NCBI GenBank assembly: GCA_964624625.1
Contig: CAZUXW010000005.1
Coordinates: 26,124 to 90,123, forward strand
Direction of reading: 5' to 3'
DNA: 64,000 nt
DNA from: PALSA-1180 sp964624625
GTDB lineage: Bacteria > Oederibacteriota > Muellerivitia > Muellerivitales > Muellerivitaceae
Positions 7,489 through 17,070 of the stretch are shown here, in pieces (position 1 is the first letter of the stretch; each line of letters starts with the position of its first letter). Under the pieces are notes generated by a model. It was not told where the DNA came from and did not search any database. It saw only the letters and a list, made by a program, of their open reading frames with translations. A program made the translations under genes and the position numbers.

Positions 7489-7947
7489 ATGGGCGCACTA
7501 TCGGGAGTTTTCGCCCCTTTTTCGATAACGGCCTCCGCCTTGACGGCGGAACGCCTCCGGATGGATGTCATTTCGAATAACATCGCCAACGCCAACACCA
7601 CGAGAACCATGGAAGGCGGACCCTATATCCGCCAACGAGTTGTTTTCGCGCCGCGTTTTGACCCCACTCCGGCTTTCGCGCCGGTGGAGGCCTTGATGAC
7701 CCCGGAGGGGCTGCCGGTCGGGGTGAGAGCGGTGGGTATCACCAAAGATCCTTCCGCACCCCGGATGGTTTATGACCCGGGTCATCCGGATGCGAATACC
7801 GAAGGCTATGTGGCATATCCCAACGTGAATATCGTGAACGAAATGGTTGATATGATCTCGGCGACGCGGGCCTATGAGGCGAATATCACGGTTTTTAACG
7901 CCACGAAATCCATGGCCCTTCAAGCCTTGAATATCGGCAAAGCTTAA
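7489..7947 (+). CDS. flgC: Flagellar basal-body rod protein FlgC
   Basis: 152 residues. The typical FlgC start is seen as FSITASALTAERLRMDVISN followed by NIANANTT. The C-terminal motif YPNVNIVNEMVDMISATRAYEANI with the final NATKSMALQALNIGK is diagnostic of rod and hook proteins that pack as coiled coils. It assembles with FlgB, FlgF and FlgG into the rod after export through the flagellar type III apparatus. It sits 3 nt after flgB. Confidence 0.96.
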   Translation: MGALSGVFAPFSITASALTAERLRMDVISNNIANANTTRTMEGGPYIRQRVVFAPRFDPTPAFAPVEALMTPEGLPVGVRAVGITKDPSAPRMVYDPGHPDANTEGYVAYPNVNIVNEMVDMISATRAYEANITVFNATKSMALQALNIGKA

Positions 7948-7999
7948 TTTAAATGAATTGAATTTTCGATAGAACCAAAATCGATTTAAAGGTACTTTG

Positions 8000-8326
8000 A
8001 TGCAAATTCAGCCGGTTCAAATGCCCGTCTCGATGACCCAAGGGGCCATTTTGCCGATTCAACCGATCGCCTTGGACGCTGCCCAGAACGCGGCGGAAGT
8101 TTCGCCGGCGAATTTTAAGGATTTGATGAAAAAGGCTTTAACGGACCTGAATGTGAGCCAGGTGGGGGCGAACGACGCCATCAAGAGTTTGGCGACAGGC
8201 GGCGAGGAAAACCTTCATGACATCATTATCTCGATGGAAAAAGCCAGCATGACGCTGCAGTACGCTATTCAGATTCGTAACAAATTGTTGGAGGCTTACC
8301 AGTCGGTTATTCAAATGCAGATCTAG
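8000..8326 (+). CDS. fliE: Flagellar MS-ring/rod junction protein FliE
   Basis: 108 residues from the ATG at 8000, chosen over the adjacent TTG at 7997. It matches FliE: NFKDLMKKALTDLNVSQ in the middle and the conserved C-terminal segment EENLHDIIISMEKASMTLQYAIQIRNKLLEAYQ. FliE links the MS ring and export gate to the proximal rod. It lies between flgC and fliF, as expected. Confidence 0.95.
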   Translation: MQIQPVQMPVSMTQGAILPIQPIALDAAQNAAEVSPANFKDLMKKALTDLNVSQVGANDAIKSLATGGEENLHDIIISMEKASMTLQYAIQIRNKLLEAYQSVIQMQI

Positions 8327-8385
8327 GGTTAGCCGCGAGCGGTGAAGACTGAATTGAGGATTGATCCTATTTTCACGAGGAAAGA

Positions 8386-10038
8386 TTGAAAAACTTTTTC
8401 GAACAACTCATACAGCAGTTCAAGGATGTTTGGAGCCGTTTTAACCGGGTCCAGAGGATCCTCATTGTGGCTATTCCCTTGTCCTTGTTCTTGGGGCTTT
8501 TGCTCTTCATTCTCCTTTCCTCGCGCTCCCGGTTCGAGGTTTTGTATTCCAACTTGGAGCAAAAGGACGCCGCGGAAGTGACGGCCGAACTCAAAAAGGA
8601 AAATATTCCCTACCGGTTGGCGACCAAGGACAAGATGGTCATGGTTTTGGTCCCCTCGGAAAAGGTTTATGACACGCGCTTAACCTTGGCGGGCCAAGGG
8701 TTGCCGAAGGGAACGGGCGTGGGGTATGAGATTTTTGACCAGCCCAAATGGGGCTCGACCGACTTTACCCAGAAAGTAAATTATAAGAGGGCACAGGAAG
8801 GGGAGCTGCAAAGAACGATCGGCAGCCTCCAGCAAATCCAAGGGGCCCGCGTCAGTATCGTCATTCCGGAGCCGGAGCTGTTCACGGAGAAGGAAAAGCC
8901 CACCACCGCTTCCGTGGTGTTGGAGTTGAAGTCGGATACCCAGCTGAAGCGGGAACAGGTCCGTGGAATCGTGCATATGGTTTCCTCCAGCGTGGAGGGT
9001 CTGAAGCCCGAGAATGTCAATGTCATCGACAGCAAAGGCAACATTCTTTCGGCTTTTATCCAGGAAGAGCAGCAGGACAACAATCAGGACCCCTTGAACG
9101 GCGGAAGCATGCTGACCCAGCAGGCCAAGTTGACGCTGCACCAGATGGAAGTTCAACAAAGCTTCGAGAAGGATTTGGAGCGAAAAGTCAATGTCATGTT
9201 GACCAAGGTGCTGGGCGGCAACAGCCGTTTCGCCGTTTCCGTATCCGCGGAGCTTAATTTTGACAAGACGGAAAACGACTCCGAGACTTTCGAGCCGGTG
9301 GTGGATGGGCAGGGCATCGCCCGCTCCAGCCAAACGAAGAAGGAGCAGTATGTCGGCGACGGGGGATTTCCCACGAGCGTGGTGGGCGGCGTTCCCGGAA
9401 CAGACTCCAATATCCCCGGCTATCAAGCGGTTGCGGGAGCGAATTCCCAATATTCTAAAGAAGAGAACACCACGAATTATGAGATCAACCGAACGGTCAA
9501 GCATAACGTTGTGGCGCCAGGTTCTCCGAAACGAATTTCAGTAGGGGTGTTTGTGGATAACCTCCAGCCCCAACAGGTGGAGGCGATTAAGTCGGCGGTT
9601 GTGGCGGCGGCTGGTATGGATATCAACCGGGGTGACCAAGTGGCGGTCGAAAATATGCCGTTTGACAACACCCAGGCTTTGGCGAGTTTGAAGGAGACTC
9701 AGATGGAAACCCAACAGAATTTTTATATGACGTTAGGAAAAATCGGCCTGTTGGTATTGATGGCCTTCGGGGTTTTGCTCTTCCTCAGATCGCTCTTGAA
9801 ACCCAAGAAGGAAAAGCAGTACGTGGATACGGTGGACGATTTGATGGAGGAGCCGGCCATGATGCCTCAAGTCGAGGACATCATCACGACGGATATCACC
9901 GCGGAAGACTTGGCTCGTGCTGAAGCGGCTCGGGACGCTAAAAAGCGTCAAGCGGTTCGTGAGGAAGTTTTTGAGATGGCAAATAAGAATCCTGAAAATG
10001 TCGCCCAAATCATTAAGAAATGGCTCTCTGAGGAGTAG
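8386..10038 (+). CDS. fliF: Flagellar MS-ring protein FliF
   Basis: 550 residues from a TTG codon preceded by ACGAGGAAAG. Two membrane helices flank a large periplasmic part: about residues 22-44 and 450-470. The ring-building motif region YSNLEQKDAAEVTAELKKENIPY follows the first helix, and ARVSIVIPEPELF matches the YscJ/FliF fold. The cytoplasmic tail ends MANKNPENVAQIIKKWLSE, the FliG-binding peptide. It forms the inner-membrane MS ring, the first structure assembled. fliG begins 5 nt later. Confidence 0.96.
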   Translation: MKNFFEQLIQQFKDVWSRFNRVQRILIVAIPLSLFLGLLLFILLSSRSRFEVLYSNLEQKDAAEVTAELKKENIPYRLATKDKMVMVLVPSEKVYDTRLTLAGQGLPKGTGVGYEIFDQPKWGSTDFTQKVNYKRAQEGELQRTIGSLQQIQGARVSIVIPEPELFTEKEKPTTASVVLELKSDTQLKREQVRGIVHMVSSSVEGLKPENVNVIDSKGNILSAFIQEEQQDNNQDPLNGGSMLTQQAKLTLHQMEVQQSFEKDLERKVNVMLTKVLGGNSRFAVSVSAELNFDKTENDSETFEPVVDGQGIARSSQTKKEQYVGDGGFPTSVVGGVPGTDSNIPGYQAVAGANSQYSKEENTTNYEINRTVKHNVVAPGSPKRISVGVFVDNLQPQQVEAIKSAVVAAAGMDINRGDQVAVENMPFDNTQALASLKETQMETQQNFYMTLGKIGLLVLMAFGVLLFLRSLLKPKKEKQYVDTVDDLMEEPAMMPQVEDIITTDITAEDLARAEAARDAKKRQAVREEVFEMANKNPENVAQIIKKWLSEE

Positions 10039-10043
10039 TCTTC

Positions 10044-11063
10044 ATGGCGGATACCAAGAAAAAAGCTGCGTTAACGGGTGAGCAAAAAGCTGCCGCTCTT
10101 CTCATTTCGCTGGGCCCGGAACTCGCGGCCAAGATTTATCAGCATTTGAAAGAAGAGACGGTGGAGCAGGTCACCCTGCAAATCGCCAATTTGAGAAAAA
10201 TCACCCCGGATGAAAAAGACTCGGTGATGCAGGAAGTTCTCAATATTGCCGCGGCCCAGGAATATATCTCGCAGGGCGGCGTGGAATACGCCCACGAAAT
10301 CCTGGAAAAGGCCTTGGGCGCCAACAAGGCCATGGAAATCATCAACCGCCTTCAGGGATCCCTGCAGATGACGCCTTTTGACTACATCAAAAGGACGGAT
10401 CCCCAGCAGCTTTTGAACTTTATTCAAGCGGAGCACCCCCAAACGATCGCCTTGATCCTGGCCCATTTAACGCCGGAACACGCCGCCATCATATTGGGAG
10501 CCCTTCCGGGCGACGTCCAAGTGGACGTGGCGACCCGCATCGCGATCCTCGACCGGGCCGCCCCGGACGTTGTCATGGAAATCGAGAGAGTTTTGGAGAG
10601 GCGCATATCCTCCATCTTTACCCAGGAATTCACCGCCGCCGGCGGAGTGAGATCCTTGGCCGAGGTGTTGAACCGGGCCGACCGTTCCACGGAAAAGGCC
10701 ATTATGGAAAAGTTGGAAGAGTCCAATCCCGAATTGGCCGAGGAAGTCAAGCGGCTCATGTTCGTCTTTGACGACTTGATCAACCTGGATAACAGGACGA
10801 TCCAGCAAATCCTCCGTGAGGTGGACGCCAAGGACTTGGCGCTGGCCTTGAAGGGCTGCAAGGACGAGGTCAAGGAGCATATCCTGAAGAACATGTCGAG
10901 CCGCGCGAAAGCCATGATCCAGGAGGACATGGAAGTCATGGGGCCCGTCCGGTTGAAGCACGCTGAGGAAGCGCAGCAGAAAATCATCAATGTGGTTCGT
11001 CAGCTGGAGGAAATGGGCGAGATTGTCGTGGCGCGCGGCGGTGAAGAAGAGGTTATGATCTAG
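10044..11063 (+). CDS. fliG: Flagellar motor switch protein FliG
   Basis: 339 residues, the standard length. The N-terminal domain begins with LTGEQKAAALLISLGPE and binds FliF. The middle domain carries the EHPQTIALILAHL motif (about residues 131-143), which contacts FliM. The C-terminal torque domain contains FDDLINLDNRTIQQILREVD with the charged residues that interact with MotA. It sits in the C-ring, converts ion flow to rotation, and is co-transcribed with fliF and the export ATPase genes. Confidence 0.97.
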   Translation: MADTKKKAALTGEQKAAALLISLGPELAAKIYQHLKEETVEQVTLQIANLRKITPDEKDSVMQEVLNIAAAQEYISQGGVEYAHEILEKALGANKAMEIINRLQGSLQMTPFDYIKRTDPQQLLNFIQAEHPQTIALILAHLTPEHAAIILGALPGDVQVDVATRIAILDRAAPDVVMEIERVLERRISSIFTQEFTAAGGVRSLAEVLNRADRSTEKAIMEKLEESNPELAEEVKRLMFVFDDLINLDNRTIQQILREVDAKDLALALKGCKDEVKEHILKNMSSRAKAMIQEDMEVMGPVRLKHAEEAQQKIINVVRQLEEMGEIVVARGGEEEVMI

Positions 11064-11085
11064 GCCTTTTTAAGGTGGAGTGAAC

Positions 11086-11988
11086 ATGAGCCGCGAAGTT
11101 CTATCGAGCCGGGATTACCAGCAGTTGGAGCAGGGGTATTTGGTCGACAACGGCCCCTGGCAGGAAGAGATTAAAAAAAGGCTGAGGCAGCAGGCGGTGG
11201 TTAAAATCACCGAGACGCGGCCGACCCTGGGGCCGGAGGAGTTCCAGCCCCTGTTCCTGGCGGAAACGCCGGAAGCGGTGGAGGAAGTCAAGCCTCCTGA
11301 GCCGACCCCGGAAGAAATTCTGGAAAAGGCCAAGTTGGACGCCGAGGAAACGGCGAAGACCATCGAACAGGCGGCCCGCAAAAGCGCCTTTGACGTGGTG
11401 GAACAGGCCCGCTGGGAAGCCAACGACATCCTCGCGAAGGCGAAGGAAGAGGCCGAGAAAGAAGTGCAGCAGTTGAAGGACGCCGCGGCTGAGGAAGGCC
11501 GCAAAGAAGGGCTGGCGAAGGGCCTGGAAGAAGGCTTCGTGAAGGGCCGGACGGAAGGCAACCAGGAATACTCGGCTTCCGTCAAAAAATGGAATGAGCT
11601 TTTCGAAAAGACTTTGGCGGAACGCAAGGCCGCCATGGGAGACCTGCAGCCGATGCTGGTGGAGCTGGTGGGGGATTGCCTTTACCGCTGTTTGAAGGAT
11701 GAGAGCCAGAAAAGCGGCCAAGTGGCGGTAGAGTTCGTCAAGGAAGCCTTGTCGAAAGCGCAGGACCGGATTCATTTGAAGCTGCATTTAAATCCCGGGG
11801 ATGTGGAGGAAGTGAACGCCCAGAAGGAACGGCTTCAGCTGTCGGTGGGAGCCGGGCAGATGGAATTGGTTTCGGACGCCAGGATTGAAAAGGGCGGATG
11901 TGTGCTGGAGACGGAGGCGGGATCCGTGGATGTTCGTTTGTCCACCGTGGTTGCCCAAGTCAAAGATTCGTTGAGCGCGGGGCAGTAA
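11086..11988 (+). CDS. fliH: Flagellar assembly protein FliH (export ATPase regulator)
   Basis: 300 residues from the ATG at 11086, with AAGGTGGAG at 11072-11080; a GTG at 11080 lies inside that site. A proline-rich region precedes a long charged coiled coil. Then comes a run of six glycines spaced every fourth residue (about 138-158), the GxxxG repeat that is a hallmark of FliH helices. The C-terminal half resembles the V-ATPase E-subunit-like part of FliH. It anchors FliI at the C-ring, and its position directly upstream of fliI supports the call. The N-terminal extension is longer than in Salmonella FliH. Confidence 0.88.
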   Translation: MSREVLSSRDYQQLEQGYLVDNGPWQEEIKKRLRQQAVVKITETRPTLGPEEFQPLFLAETPEAVEEVKPPEPTPEEILEKAKLDAEETAKTIEQAARKSAFDVVEQARWEANDILAKAKEEAEKEVQQLKDAAAEEGRKEGLAKGLEEGFVKGRTEGNQEYSASVKKWNELFEKTLAERKAAMGDLQPMLVELVGDCLYRCLKDESQKSGQVAVEFVKEALSKAQDRIHLKLHLNPGDVEEVNAQKERLQLSVGAGQMELVSDARIEKGGCVLETEAGSVDVRLSTVVAQVKDSLSAGQ

Positions 11989-12018
11989 CGGCTCGAGCGG
12001 TTGACCGGGGAGATAAAC

Positions 12019-13359
12019 GTGAATCCAGTTTTGGGCGACATCATTCCACCCCTGGATCATTATAAAAAAAAGATCAGTGAAGCCGAGATCGCGCGGGTGA
12101 ACGGAAAAGTCGAGCAGGTGGTGGGGCTGGTCATTGAATCCTCGGGGCCCACGGCCTCGGTGGGGGAAGCCTGCTGGATCACGGCGGCGGACGGCGCTGG
12201 ACAGCCGATTTTGGCCGAAGTGGTGGGGTTTAGGCAGCACCATGTATTACTCATGCCGTTGGCCGAAATGAGGGGCCTTGGCCCCGGCAGTGAAGTGGTT
12301 AAAACAGGGGAACCTTTTAAGATTCCAGTGGGGAAAAACCTGCTGGGCAGGGTCATTGACGCGATGGGCAAGCCCTTGGACGGCAAAGGGCCCTTGGGTC
12401 CGATGGAAGAAAAATATCCCATCCACCGGGAACCGCCGCCGGCGATGGAACGGCGCCGAATCGAGATGCCGGTGTCGACGGGTGTTCGGGCTATCGACTC
12501 GGTTTTGACTTTGGGCGAAGGGCAACGTTTGGGAATCTTCGCCGGGTCGGGCGTTGGGAAAAGTACGCTTCTGGGAATGATCGCCAGAAATACCGTGGCG
12601 GACGTCAATGTGATCGCTTTGGTGGGTGAGCGCGGCAGGGAGGTCAGGGACTTTTTAGAAAGGGATCTGGGAGAGAAAGGGCTGGAGCGAAGCGTGGTCG
12701 TGGTGGCCACTTCGGACCAACCTTCCCTCGTCCGGATCCAAGCGGCGCTGGTGGCGACCGCGGTGGCGGAATATTTCCGCGACCAAGGGAAGCGGGTCAT
12801 GCTGATGATGGATTCCATCACCCGGTTCGCGATGGCGCAAAGGGAAGTGGGTCTGGCGATTGGGGAGCCGCCGACGACCAAGGGTTACACCCCCTCGGTT
12901 TTCGCGTTATTGCCCAAACTGCTGGAAAGGGCCGGGACCACCGCCCACCAGGGGAGTATTACAGGACTCTATACCATCCTGGTGGAAGCGGACGACATGA
13001 ACGAACCGGTGGCGGATGCTTGCCGGGCAATTTTAGACGGACACGTGGTTTTGTCGAGGGATCTGGCGGCGCAGAATCATTACCCCGCCATTGATGTGCT
13101 CAACAGCGTTTCCCGCGTGATGAGGGACATCGTCAGCGCCGAGCAGGCGGAAGGAGCCGCGAAGATCCGCTCCGTTTTGGCGACGTTTAAAAGCGTCGAG
13201 GATTTAATTTCGATCGGGGCCTATGTCAAGGGCAGCAACCCGAAGGTGGACCAGGCTTTGACAAGGCTGGAGGCGGTTCAAGTTTTCTTGCGGCAGGGAC
13301 GCGAGGAGAACGCGCTTTGGAAGGACACCCTTCAACGAATGAAGGGCTTTCTTAATTAA
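12019..13359 (+). CDS. fliI: Flagellum-specific export ATPase FliI
   Basis: 446 residues from the GTG at 12019, preceded by GGGGAG; a TTG at 12001 is a weaker alternative. It is an F1-beta-like AAA ATPase. Walker A is seen as GSGVGKST near residues 176-183, the Walker B strand as VMLMMDSITRFA, and the family signature GEPPTTKGYTPSVFALLPKLLERAG is present. It energises unfolding and entry of export substrates together with FliH and FliJ. It is flanked by fliH and fliJ as expected. Confidence 0.97.
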   Translation: MNPVLGDIIPPLDHYKKKISEAEIARVNGKVEQVVGLVIESSGPTASVGEACWITAADGAGQPILAEVVGFRQHHVLLMPLAEMRGLGPGSEVVKTGEPFKIPVGKNLLGRVIDAMGKPLDGKGPLGPMEEKYPIHREPPPAMERRRIEMPVSTGVRAIDSVLTLGEGQRLGIFAGSGVGKSTLLGMIARNTVADVNVIALVGERGREVRDFLERDLGEKGLERSVVVVATSDQPSLVRIQAALVATAVAEYFRDQGKRVMLMMDSITRFAMAQREVGLAIGEPPTTKGYTPSVFALLPKLLERAGTTAHQGSITGLYTILVEADDMNEPVADACRAILDGHVVLSRDLAAQNHYPAIDVLNSVSRVMRDIVSAEQAEGAAKIRSVLATFKSVEDLISIGAYVKGSNPKVDQALTRLEAVQVFLRQGREENALWKDTLQRMKGFLN

Positions 13360-13367
13360 GAGGGGAC

Positions 13368-13865
13368 ATGGCAAAAAAGTTTGAATTCCGGCTCGAACAG
13401 GTTTTGGGCTTGAGGAAACAAGTGGAAGAGGTGAGGGTCCGGGAATTGTCCCAGGCCAAGGGGAAACTGCTGGAAATTGAAAAGAATCTGAAGGAGCATG
13501 CCGAGTCGGAATCCCGGTTTTTAGGGACTTACGGCGAGTTTGAAAAGACGGGGCAGTTTAACTCCGACCAAGTGATGGCTTATTGCGAGTATCAAGATTG
13601 GCTCCTGAGGCAGGAAAAGGAGTTCCGCCGCCAGGAAAGGGAATGGGCCGAAGAGGTTGAGCGCCGCCGGCAAAAGGCCGTGAAGGCGTCGCGGGAGAAA
13701 AAGCTCCTGGAAAATTTGAGGGAAAAGAAAAAATCGGTTTACGCCAAGGAAGTCTCGGCTGAGGAACAACGTTTCTTGGATGAAATTTCGTCGATCGCTT
13801 TTGTTAGGCGCGACCGGGCGCAAAGCGCCGTGAACGCCGCTTTAGAACTAAATTCGGGGAGGTGA
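13368..13865 (+). CDS. fliJ: Flagellar export chaperone FliJ
   Basis: 165 residues starting MAKKFEFRLEQVLGLRKQ, the typical FliJ N-terminus. The rest is a long, highly charged antiparallel coiled coil without membrane segments. FliJ is the central stalk of the FliH-FliI ATPase ring and links it to FlhA. The gene starts 8 nt after fliI. Sequence conservation in this family is low, so context carries much of the weight. Confidence 0.88.
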   Translation: MAKKFEFRLEQVLGLRKQVEEVRVRELSQAKGKLLEIEKNLKEHAESESRFLGTYGEFEKTGQFNSDQVMAYCEYQDWLLRQEKEFRRQEREWAEEVERRRQKAVKASREKKLLENLREKKKSVYAKEVSAEEQRFLDEISSIAFVRRDRAQSAVNAALELNSGR

Positions 13866-13869
13866 TTTT

Positions 13870-14685
13870 GTGGATACAGCAACGGTTCTAGGATTATTCT
13901 TGGGGTTTCTGGGGGTTCTTGGGGGTTCCTTGATCGAAGGAGTTCACCCTGGCGTTTTGTTCAAGTTTTCCGCTTTCATGATCGTCGCCGTGGGTTCGGC
14001 CGGAGCGACCATCATGAGCTTTCCGATCGACAACGTTAAAGAGTTCATCCCGGTTTTGAAAAAAGCCTTCAAAAAACAGGAACTGGATCCAGCCGCGATT
14101 GTGACCCAGCTGGTCGGCTTCGCCACAAAGGCCCGCCGGGAAGGTTTGTTGGGTTTGGAAGAGGAAGCGGAGTCGATTCAAGATCCCTTCCTGAAAAAGG
14201 GCTTGCAGCTGGTCGTTGACGGTACGGACATCGAAATGATCCGTAATATCATGGAAACCGATATCGCCTTTTTGGAATCCCGCCATAAAGTGGGTGAGAG
14301 CATTTTTGGAACCTTCGGGGGGTTCACGCCGACACTGGGAATCATCGGAACCGTCTTGGGCCTGGTTCACGCCTTGGGTTCCATGGGAGAAGGCGCCAGC
14401 GACGCCAAGGACCTGGTCGCCGCCATCGCCACGGCCTTCATCGCGACTTTTTATGGAATCTCCTTCGCCAATATCATCTTTCTTCCGCTTTCGTTTAAGT
14501 TAAAGCAAAACAGCCAGCAGGAAGTCCTTTTAAGGGAAGTAATGCTGGAAGGAATCTTGGCGATTTCGGCCGGGGATAATCCCCGTATCGTTGAGGAAAA
14601 ATTGAAAGCCTTCTTGCCGCCCAAAATGAAGTTGGATATGGAAGCCCAAAAGGGACAGGGCGAGGATAAGGAAAAAGAAGAATAG
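13870..14685 (+). CDS. motA: Flagellar motor stator protein MotA
   Basis: 271 residues from GTG with GGGAGGTG upstream. Four membrane segments are expected (about residues 4-22, 32-50, 150-170, 183-203) with a large cytoplasmic loop between the second and third. The motif FGGFTPTLGIIGTVLGLVHAL followed by AIATAFIATFYGISFANIIF is diagnostic of the MotA/TolQ/ExbB ion channel family. It forms the pentameric stator ring around MotB. It lies inside the basal-body operon, 4 nt after fliJ. Confidence 0.95.
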   Translation: MDTATVLGLFLGFLGVLGGSLIEGVHPGVLFKFSAFMIVAVGSAGATIMSFPIDNVKEFIPVLKKAFKKQELDPAAIVTQLVGFATKARREGLLGLEEEAESIQDPFLKKGLQLVVDGTDIEMIRNIMETDIAFLESRHKVGESIFGTFGGFTPTLGIIGTVLGLVHALGSMGEGASDAKDLVAAIATAFIATFYGISFANIIFLPLSFKLKQNSQQEVLLREVMLEGILAISAGDNPRIVEEKLKAFLPPKMKLDMEAQKGQGEDKEKEE

Positions 14686-14725
14686 TTAAAAATCCCCCAG
14701 GGGAATTTGAATTGGAGAACGAGTA

Positions 14726-15487
14726 ATGCCAAAACGTAAAAAAGGAGGCCATGAGGCGGGGCTTGAAATGGAGTCCGGCGGTATGATGCGCTGGCTGTTG
14801 ACTTACGCCGACTTGATCACCCTGCTCCTGGCCCTTTTTATTATTCTTTACGCTCTTTCGGCCTCGAAAAGCACGGTGGTATTGCAGGAAATGATGGCTC
14901 AGTTCCGGGCGGTTTTTGGACCGATCCCGGGCAATACCACCATTCTTCCTTCGCAAAGCTCCAACCCGGGCGAGCACTACAAAATCATCCCTGGCGAGCC
15001 GCAAGAGGGTGGTCCGGGAGGGCCCGCGAAGCCAAAGGCCGTTGATGTTGGAAGGGTTAAAAATATTTTCCAGAAGGAATTGGGCGCCAATAAGGTTAGC
15101 ATCCGGAAAGAGGCGCGGGGGTTGGTCATCAGCCTCATGACCGACAAGGTTTTGTTCGATTTGGGTGAATATAAGATTAAGCCTGAGATGAAGGAAGTGC
15201 TGAACGATGTGGCCAAACTATTGAAGCAAAACCCTGACAAGCAAATTGTCGTGGAAGGGCACACGGACGACTTGGCGATTCAAACAAGCAAATTGCCGGG
15301 TAATTGGGAGCTTTCAGCTTTGCGGGCGACCTCCGTGGTAAAGTATTTAGTGACGGAAAAGGGCTTGGATCCGAGCCGGTTTTCCGCGTCGGGCTATGGG
15401 GAGTATCAACCGTTGGTACCCAACATCAGCGAGGCAAACCGACGGATTAACCGCCGGGTTGACATAGTCATCATGAAGTTAGATTAA
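14726..15487 (+). CDS. motB: Flagellar motor stator protein MotB
   Basis: 253 residues. A short basic N-terminus precedes one membrane helix containing LTYADLITLLLALFIILYAL (about residues 29-48). The Asp in YAD is the essential ion-binding residue. The periplasmic C-terminal OmpA-like domain (about 120-250) binds peptidoglycan and shows LFDLGEYKIKPEM, VEGHTDD, SALRATSVV and NRRVDIVI. Whether H+ or Na+ drives it cannot be decided here. Confidence 0.96.
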   Translation: MPKRKKGGHEAGLEMESGGMMRWLLTYADLITLLLALFIILYALSASKSTVVLQEMMAQFRAVFGPIPGNTTILPSQSSNPGEHYKIIPGEPQEGGPGGPAKPKAVDVGRVKNIFQKELGANKVSIRKEARGLVISLMTDKVLFDLGEYKIKPEMKEVLNDVAKLLKQNPDKQIVVEGHTDDLAIQTSKLPGNWELSALRATSVVKYLVTEKGLDPSRFSASGYGEYQPLVPNISEANRRINRRVDIVIMKLD

Positions 15488-15503
15488 TAAAGGAGGGGTG
15501 AAA

Positions 15504-15980
15504 ATGGCAGATCAAGGCGATAAGGGCACAAAGGGGTTGCTGAGTCTTTTGCTGGCGTTAAGCGTACTGAGTGTTTTGGGGATCATTACCCTGGCCCTGG
15601 GAATGTTCATGGGGTGGGGAGCCAAAACCGAGACGGCGAAAGAAGCCAAAGTTATTGAACAAAAGCCCGAACCGGGAAAAGTTTATGACTTGGGAACATT
15701 CATCGTGAACTTAGCCGATGAAGAGGCTTCCCGGTATATCCGAACTGATATTCAGTTGGAATACAGCAAGGTGAATTTGGAACTGGATAAGGAAATCAAG
15801 GAAAGGGATCCCCAGTTCAAAGATCTGGTCAACACCCTTTTGAACGACCGCAAGGCCGCTGAGTTGTCGACCTCGGAAGGCAAGGAACGCTTTCGCAGGG
15901 AACTTCAGCTCAAAATCAACAATTCTTTGAAGTATGGAGCCGTGACCAACGTGTTTTTAACCCTATTCGCGATCCAGTAG
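15504..15980 (+). CDS. fliL: Flagellar basal body-associated protein FliL
   Basis: 158 residues from the ATG at 15504, with AGGAGGGG at 15491-15498. One N-terminal membrane helix (about residues 12-34) is followed by a periplasmic domain with the FliL pattern YDLGTFIVNLADEEASRYIRTDIQLEY and the C-terminal LQLKINNSLKYGAVTNVFLTLFAIQ. FliL surrounds or stabilises the stator near the rod. Its position between motB and fliM is common. Confidence 0.92.
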   Translation: MADQGDKGTKGLLSLLLALSVLSVLGIITLALGMFMGWGAKTETAKEAKVIEQKPEPGKVYDLGTFIVNLADEEASRYIRTDIQLEYSKVNLELDKEIKERDPQFKDLVNTLLNDRKAAELSTSEGKERFRRELQLKINNSLKYGAVTNVFLTLFAIQ

Positions 15981-16020
15981 TCTGAGGGATAAATTTTAGT
16001 GAGGGAAGGGAGGGAGACAA

Positions 16021-17052
16021 ATGGATGACTTATTATCTGACGGCGAGGTAAGCGCTCTACTTTCCGAACTAGACGTGGATATGACCGGTTCCGGCGGTTC
16101 TGACTCCTCGGGATCATCGGTGTCGGCTCCCGAAGCCGGCATTACGGTTGATGAGATGGGCCGCAAAATCAAAACCTATGACTTCAACCGGCCGAATCGT
16201 TTCTCCAAAGACCATATGAGGACCTTGGAGATGCTCCATGAGATATTTTCCCGCGGTTTTACCGCCTCGGTGGCGGCCTATTTAAGAACCGTGGCTGAGA
16301 TCAAGGTTGTGTCCGTGACGCAGCTGCCGTTCCGTGAATACACCATGTCGCTTCCCCGTCCGGATTGTATTTTCGTCTTGAAAATGGAACCCCTCGACGG
16401 TGCCTTCCTCCTGGAGATCAACCCGGAATTGGTCTTGACCCTGATTGACCGAATCCTGGGAGGGCCAGGGAAAGCGCCGACCGCCACCCGGGAGCTCACC
16501 CTCATCGAGCAATCCGTCATCGAAAAAATCGTCAACCGCGGATTGGAAGCCCTTCAGGAAGCTTGGTTGAAAGTAGGCCATTTCCAGCCAAAATTAACCG
16601 GCTATGAAACCACCGCTCAGTTTGTCCAGGTCGTCGCGCCCAGCGAAATTACCGCGGTCATCGAGTTCGAGGTGAAAGTGAATGAGGTGACCGGCAAAAT
16701 GTCGATGTGTATTCCTTATGTGGTGCTGGAACCGATCATCGGCGACTTGTCCGCTCAAAAATGGTTCACGGTCGGGAAGAAAGAGTCCACCGCGGAGACG
16801 GTGGAGAGCCTCACGAAGGTCATGAGGGAAACCAGCGTTCCCATCGTCGTCCGGGCCGGGGCGACCCAAATCACGGTCCAGGAAATGCTCCGCCTCAAAG
16901 CCGGGGATGTGATTCGTTTGAACACCAGTCCCCATCAAGAGATTGATGTCTTGATCGAGAATTTAGTCAAGTTGAAGGGCCGGCCGGGAGTTTCGTCCAA
17001 AAAGAAAGCCCTTCAAGTAACCAAAGTTTGTTCGTTAGATAACAAATCATAG
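16021..17052 (+). CDS. fliM: Flagellar motor switch protein FliM
   Basis: 343 residues. The N-terminal segment LLSDGEVSALLSELD corresponds to the CheY-P binding motif of FliM (LSQxEIDALL). The middle CheC-like domain includes YDFNRPNRFSKDHMRTLEMLHE and the C-terminal SpoA domain runs from about residue 260. FliM forms the wall of the C-ring between FliG and FliN and receives the chemotaxis signal. The retained N-terminal motif implies CheY control, although no che genes are in the window. Confidence 0.96.
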   Translation: MDDLLSDGEVSALLSELDVDMTGSGGSDSSGSSVSAPEAGITVDEMGRKIKTYDFNRPNRFSKDHMRTLEMLHEIFSRGFTASVAAYLRTVAEIKVVSVTQLPFREYTMSLPRPDCIFVLKMEPLDGAFLLEINPELVLTLIDRILGGPGKAPTATRELTLIEQSVIEKIVNRGLEALQEAWLKVGHFQPKLTGYETTAQFVQVVAPSEITAVIEFEVKVNEVTGKMSMCIPYVVLEPIIGDLSAQKWFTVGKKESTAETVESLTKVMRETSVPIVVRAGATQITVQEMLRLKAGDVIRLNTSPHQEIDVLIENLVKLKGRPGVSSKKKALQVTKVCSLDNKS

Positions 17053-17070
17053 TTTCGCCAAAGGGTCTTC